Assembly (NCBI RefSeq): GCF_037201975.1
Contig: NZ_CP147520.1
Coordinates: forward strand, 4,836,001 to 4,900,000
Direction of reading: 5' to 3'
From: Streptomyces sp. TG1A-60
Lineage (GTDB): Bacteria > Actinomycetota > Actinomycetes > Streptomycetales > Streptomycetaceae
Length of the DNA stretch: 64,000 bases
Shown here piece by piece: positions 60,872-64,000 of this stretch. Both the position numbers and the translations under genes were made by a program. The notes under the pieces are model-generated. The model was not told where the DNA came from. It was given only the letters and a program-made list of their open reading frames with translations, and ran no database searches. Numbering within the stretch: position 1 is the first letter of the stretch; each line of letters starts with the position of its first letter.

Positions 60872-61449
60872 AGTTCAAGCCTCTTGGTGTTCCGGCGGCG
60901 ATTGGTGCTGTCCTTCTTGTCTGTGGGTGCTCTCCTGAAAAGGGAGGGCGCGATTACGTGATCCCTGCAAAAGTCTGCGACGTCGCGGTCGAGGCAGATA
61001 TCGTTGAGTCCCTTCTGCCGGTAGGCGAGTCGCTTGAGGAGGAGCGGGAAGTCGTGGGGATTTCTCCTGGGGAGGGCGAGCAGTGCAGTCTCGATATTGA
61101 CAAGAAGCTTGGCCTGACGATCAAGATTTCCCGTCAGGGTGCACGATGGCGCGATGCGCTTGAGGCTGCCGATAAGTACAGCAACCTGAAGCGCGTTTCG
61201 TTGGCTGGGGATGTGGAAAGCGCTGGCGTTGCGGATGATGGTGCTATTGTCTGGTTCCGATGCATTCCAAACAGTGGGCAGCCTTTCACGGAATCCCCTA
61301 CGGGCGTGAATCATCAATCCCTGGTGATGGAGCTGTTCGTGGGGGATCGCGCGAAGGGACCTGACGACCCTGAACAGCAGCACAAGGACATCGAAAAGTT
61401 TGTGCGATATTACGTTCCCGGCGTGGAAAAACGCTGGTGCGATTCCTGA
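60868..61449 (+). CDS. lipoprotein coupled to the module B protein
   Basis: A 193-residue protein with a lipoprotein signal (MKFKPLGVPAAIGAVLLVCG, lipobox VCGC) and a ~170-residue extracytoplasmic domain with cysteines at KVCDVAV, EQCSLDI, WFRCIPN and KRWCDS, enough for two disulphides. The start overlaps the previous stop (ATGA). It has relatively low G+C. A surface lipoprotein made together with a putative effector could be an immunity protein or part of the export apparatus; both are inferences. Confidence 0.7.
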   Translation: MKFKPLGVPAAIGAVLLVCGCSPEKGGRDYVIPAKVCDVAVEADIVESLLPVGESLEEEREVVGISPGEGEQCSLDIDKKLGLTIKISRQGARWRDALEAADKYSNLKRVSLAGDVESAGVADDGAIVWFRCIPNSGQPFTESPTGVNHQSLVMELFVGDRAKGPDDPEQQHKDIEKFVRYYVPGVEKRWCDS

Positions 61450-61864
61450 GCCCGGATCCACCGACCGATACCTGTGGATAACTTCTCCGGTAACGAGGAA
61501 GAGCCTTGTGACCTGCGATGATGGGAGTTCTTGAGGCTTCCAGCACGCACGATGACAAGGCTCTTCCGAGATGCAATCTTCCCATGCCGCCGTCCTTGTC
61601 TCCGCACACTTCGACGAGCCGAATCTGATCGCGGACGCGGGGCTGCTCCCGCTGGTCGCTCTCGCCGAGCGGGTCGGCCTGCCCGAGCTGGCCGACCAGG
61701 TGCGTATCGAGGCGGCCGACAACAGCGGCGGCGCCCATCCGGCGGCCAAGGTGATGTCGCTGCTCGGGGCGATGTGCGCCGGGGCCGACTCCATCGAGGG
61801 CGCCGACCGGCTGCGGCACGGCGCGATGGACCGCGCCTTCACCGGCATCCGGGCACCCTCCACG
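61450..61864 (+). mobile_element. IS1380-family insertion sequence, 5' fragment
   Basis: From ATG 61571 the frame reads FDEPNLIADAGLLPLVALAE, then NSGGAHPAAKVMSLLGAMCA and GADRLRHGAMDRAFTGIRAP. This is the N-terminus of IS1380-type DDE transposases. Similarity ends at STLA (about 61863); the catalytic domain is missing, so it is inactive. In the leader, GGAAGAGCCTTGT (61497-61509) and ACAAGGCTCTTCC (61555-61567) are perfect 13-base inverted arms, typical of hairpins ahead of IS transposases. It marks the right border of the secretion island. Confidence 0.8.
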
Positions 61865-61984
61865 CTAGCGCGTCCGATCGCTGAGGTGAACGTGAGTACG
61901 TGTACTCATGTGGCAGCCGCTCCCCGACGACATCGTTGACCTCACAAACCGAGCAACACCATTGCTTGTCAAAGGAGTTCGGAA

Positions 61985-62311
61985 ATGACTGCCTCGTCGC
62001 GTTCCCTGTCCCAGGTCCTCCGCCACCACCTGGTGAACCCCGCCGCCCTGGGCTACCTGGCCGTCGTGGCCGCGGTCGGTGTCTGGGTCGGGGTGGACGC
62101 ACTCTTCGTCGAGCACGCGGACGCCAGCCTCGCGGGAGTCTGGCTCTTCCTCGTCACCGCCCCGACCTCGTTGCTGTTCTCCGCTCTTCCCGGCGCTCTG
62201 CCCTTCGTCGGGATCGTTGTCGGGGCCGTGACCCAGGCGTTCGTGCTCGGCGTCGCGTACCGCTGGTTTTTCAACCGGCCCACGTGGCGCGCCGGTCTCG
62301 GCAACGCCTGA
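61985..62311 (+). CDS. SCO4225-like small membrane protein
   Basis: The 108-residue protein matches the SCO4225-type Streptomyces membrane family. It begins MTASSRSLSQVLRHHLVNPA and has three hydrophobic segments, including AALGYLAVVAAVGVWVGVDA and GVWLFLVTAPTSLLFSALPG. AAAGGAG precedes the ATG by nine bases. It appears intact among broken genes. Function unknown. Confidence 0.75.
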   Translation: MTASSRSLSQVLRHHLVNPAALGYLAVVAAVGVWVGVDALFVEHADASLAGVWLFLVTAPTSLLFSALPGALPFVGIVVGAVTQAFVLGVAYRWFFNRPTWRAGLGNA

Positions 62312-62375
62312 CACATCAACGATGTCTGACACACCGTCGACGTCTGGCACGTCATCGGTTTCTGACACGGACATG
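62309..62375. repeat. 18-nt tandem repeat, about 3.7 copies
   Basis: Units start TGACACATCAACGATGTC (62309), TGACACACCGTCGACGTC (62327), TGGCACGTCATCGGTTTC (62345) and TGACACGGACATG (62363). They lie directly after the SCO4225-like stop codon. Confidence 0.6.
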
Positions 62376-62395
62376 CGCGCAGCCGCCATCCGGCG

Positions 62396-63003
62396 AACCA
62401 GGGCGCCAGGATCGCCAACCTCTCCCTCGGCGGCGAGGACTCAGCCGAGTCCGACCCGCTGGAAGCCGCGGTCGACCGCATATCCGCAGAGAGCGGCATC
62501 CTCTTTGTCGTCGCTGCGGGCAACGAAGGCCCCTCCGCGACGACCATCGGCACTCCCGGCAGCGCGGCCTCCGCGCTCACCGTCGGCGCGGTCGACCAAA
62601 CAAGGACCGGATCGCGGACTTCTCCAGTGTCGGTCACACGGCCGACGGCTCGCTGAAGCCGGACATCACCGCTCCGGGTGTGGGCATCGTCGCGGCGAAG
62701 GCGGCCAAGGGTTCCGACGGCACTCCGGCCGCCCCGGGCCATGTGTCGATGTCCGGTACGTCGATGGCGGCCCCGCATGTGGCCGGCGCGGCGGCGATGC
62801 TCGCGCAGGAGCACCCGGACTGGACCGGTGAGCGGATCAAGCAGGCGCTGACGGCCTCCGCCAAGCACGGCAGCGGCCTGTCCGACTCCCTGGCAACCGC
62901 GACCAGCGTTCCGGACTTCAGGGACCCCGACGGCAAGCACCTGCGCTTCGGGACTGACGCCTACAACGAGGCATTCAGGAACCGCTCGGGGACGCATTGC
63001 TGA
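62396..63003 (+). pseudogene. subtilisin-like protease (S8) fragment
   Basis: The middle and end of a subtilase are present in two frames. The first reads GARIANLSLGGEDSAESDPL, FVVAAGNEGPSATT and ALTVGAVD. After a shift near 62600 the second reads KDRIADFSSVGHTADGSLKP, then SGTSMAAPHVAGAAAMLAQE with the catalytic Ser. The Asp and His parts and the start are missing. After about 62900 the last ~28 codons (FRDPDGKHLRFGTD...) no longer look like a subtilase and may come from another gene. It is clearly non-functional. Confidence 0.75.
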
Positions 63004-63060
63004 TCGCCCGGTCTCAGGGCAGGGGGGCGGGTTGTTCCGGGGAGCCCAGGCCGCACCACC

Positions 63061-63223
63061 ATGGGTGAGGGCATACCCGGCATCCACGAGGCACTGGCGT
63101 ACGCGAGCCCCGTCGAATCCCGAGCGTTCGGTCTGCTCTCGTTGCCCGGAGCGGACTTCGCCTCCGCAGGTATTGCACGCCGATACGTGCGCGACACGGC
63201 TGGGTGGTGGAATCTGGCGCCTG
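63061..63223 (+). pseudogene. possible N-terminal fragment of an ATP-binding (HATPase) protein
   Basis: One frame reads LPGADFASAGIARRYVRDTA then GWWNLAPDVVGDLE, which resembles the first helix of Streptomyces anti-sigma-type ATPases. It runs into the RelE-like sequence in another frame. The similarity is weak. Confidence 0.25.
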
Positions 63224-63445
63224 ATGTCGTGGGCGACTTGGAAAACCGTCACGGGCGAGCTGGTGGCGGGCCTCGCCGCCGTGTACGAGGCCGTGGATAC
63301 CCTCGCCAAAGCGCCGCGCCCCGTGAACTCCACTGCCTACGGCCCCGACGCCCGGCGCCTCCGCGTCGGCCGCTACCGCGTTCTTCTATCTGATTGACGA
63401 CGACGTGATCCGTATTCTCGTCACGAAACCTGGGGCGCACTCCGT
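63224..63445 (+). pseudogene. RelE/ParE-type toxin remnant, frameshifted
   Basis: From ATG 63224 the frame reads ELVAGLAAVYEAVDTLAKAP then YGPDARRLRVGRYRVLL. After a shift near 63388, the next frame continues YLIDDDVIRILVTKPG. Together these make the characteristic RelE core (LRVGxYRVLYxIDDxxxxILxV). No antitoxin gene is adjacent. The frame break makes it inactive unless it is a sequencing error. Confidence 0.6.
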
Positions 63446-63483
63446 TAGAAGCGGCGGCGGCTGGGGCTTCGCCATCCACGGTG

Positions 63484-63541
63484 CACCCAGCCTCTTCGGC
63501 AACGTGTACCTCGTGATCCCCGGCGGATAGCCGGGGATCAC
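63484..63541 (-). pseudogene. 3' end fragment of a GNAT gene, paralogous to the one at 63806
   Basis: The minus strand reads VIPGYPPGITRYTLPKRLG, nearly identical to the VIPDYPPGITEYTLTKRLG ending of the acetyltransferase at the window edge. The stop codon after RLG is missing and no upstream coding part is attached. Confidence 0.5.
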
Positions 63542-63545
63542 TCAC

Positions 63546-63805
63546 CGGCTTCCATCGCACCCCGAGTGTGCGTTGCGGTGCCCTTGGTGGGGGGGCATCG
63601 ACGGGTGTCCTGGTCGTCGTCCGGTCCGCTCAGTGCCGCCGTGACGCCCGTGCCGCCCGGCAGGCGGGCCGGATGGGACAGCGACTTGAGCATCCGCTCG
63701 CCGTCGGCATGCGGAACGTGGCGCTCCGCCTGGCCCCGTCGCGGGCCACGGTCAACGCGATCCTCCGCCACGCGGCCTGGACACCGCCACAGTTCCGGCC
63801 CGGGC
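63546..63805. other. debris region; possible flavoprotein C-terminal fragment
   Basis: Plus-strand codons around 63690-63790 read HPLAVGMRNVALRLAPSRAT then AWTPP, reminiscent of the end of FAD-dependent monooxygenases. This is weak; nothing else was recognised. Confidence 0.2.
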
Positions 63806-64000
63806 TCACCCGAGGCGTTTGGTCAGCGTGTACTCCGTGATCCCCGGCGGATAGTCGGGGATCACGGACACCACCTCGAAGCCGAGGCGCTGGTAGAAGC
63901 GGGGGGCCTGGAACTCCCAGGTTTCCAGGCGGGCGGAGCGGCAGCCGCGTTCGTGGGCGGCGGTGTGTTCGGCCTGGGACAGGAGATGCGAACCGAGGCC
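63806..64000 (-). CDS. GNAT-family acetyltransferase, C-terminal part (runs off the window)
   Basis: The last 64 codons of a minus-strand gene are visible. They start inside the acetyl-CoA loop (GLGSHLLSQAEHTAAHERGC), followed by LETWEFQAPRFYQRLGFEVV and VIPDYPPGITEYTLTKRLG before TGA. The FYQRLGFE and closing strand are typical GNAT features. The start lies beyond position 64000. Confidence 0.8.
   Translation of the reverse strand, partial: GLGSHLLSQAEHTAAHERGCRSARLETWEFQAPRFYQRLGFEVVSVIPDYPPGITEYTLTKRLG

Noticed and set aside
1..64000. tRNA, rRNA or complete prophage
   Set aside because: No cloverleaf-like segments with a GGTTCGAATC-type T-arm, no rRNA blocks and no phage structural genes were seen.

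Overview
The window is high-GC actinobacterial chromosomal DNA, almost certainly from a Streptomyces. The supporting signs are strong third-position G/C bias with open shadow frames on every strand, many GTG starts, GGAGG-type ribosome sites alternating with leaderless starts (a TANNNT box about 6 nt before the start codon), and lineage-typical families: an SsgA-like protein, an LAETG sortase-E surface protein, DUF1876, DUF397, SCO4225-like and DUF6571-type proteins, and mycosin. No rRNA, tRNA or CRISPR array was seen.

Left end (0-9.6 kb), accessory. A large minus-strand RHS/YD-repeat wall-associated protein gene is broken by an in-frame TGA and a one-base shift. Two very small membrane-protein genes follow it; the nearer one (562-726) is a candidate immunity gene. 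Then come a frameshifted small PGPGW-like membrane gene, an acidic LAETG surface protein, and degraded toxin-antitoxin-like debris.

Middle (9.6-54.6 kb), mostly core or common accessory genes. These include a GNAT enzyme, exonuclease III, and a MerR regulator divergent from a Baeyer-Villiger monooxygenase / alpha-beta hydrolase / SDR operon, a complete ketone-to-hydroxyacid set. Next are a tricorn-like protease, a TetR gene with two perfect operators followed by an MMPL exporter, an exported intradiol dioxygenase, and an SsgA-like protein. An ECF nickel/cobalt transporter (MN-Q-O) sits behind a near-ideal Nur box, so nickel is the likely substrate. OhrR/Ohr peroxide defence, a YbaK-EamA chimera and two class B penicillin-binding proteins follow. 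The protein-O-mannosyltransferase diverges from rsmI. Then come tatD-rpfB-rsmA(ksgA)-ispE-ABC-F, two tandem PQQ-propeller membrane proteins (the second frameshifted), an atypical response regulator, a lipoprotein and the galTEK operon. Small gene fragments (AraC, XRE/DUF5753, DUF397, PD-(D/E)XK-like) lie in several junctions.

Right end (54.7-64 kb), accessory. A six-gene run looks like a type VII secretion-related island made of two copies of one module: a small helical protein followed by a large WXG-like protein. A mycosin protease follows the first module and a lipoprotein follows the second. No EccB/C/D/E core genes are present. GC falls through this block. It ends at an IS1380-type transposase fragment, and the last 2.5 kb is a patchwork of broken genes (subtilase, RelE-like toxin, GNAT 3' ends).

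Several reading-frame breaks (RHS, cbiQ, second PQQ gene) are single-base changes in short G/C runs, and the corrected lengths are exact multiples of three. Sequencing error is therefore a serious alternative to true pseudogenes.
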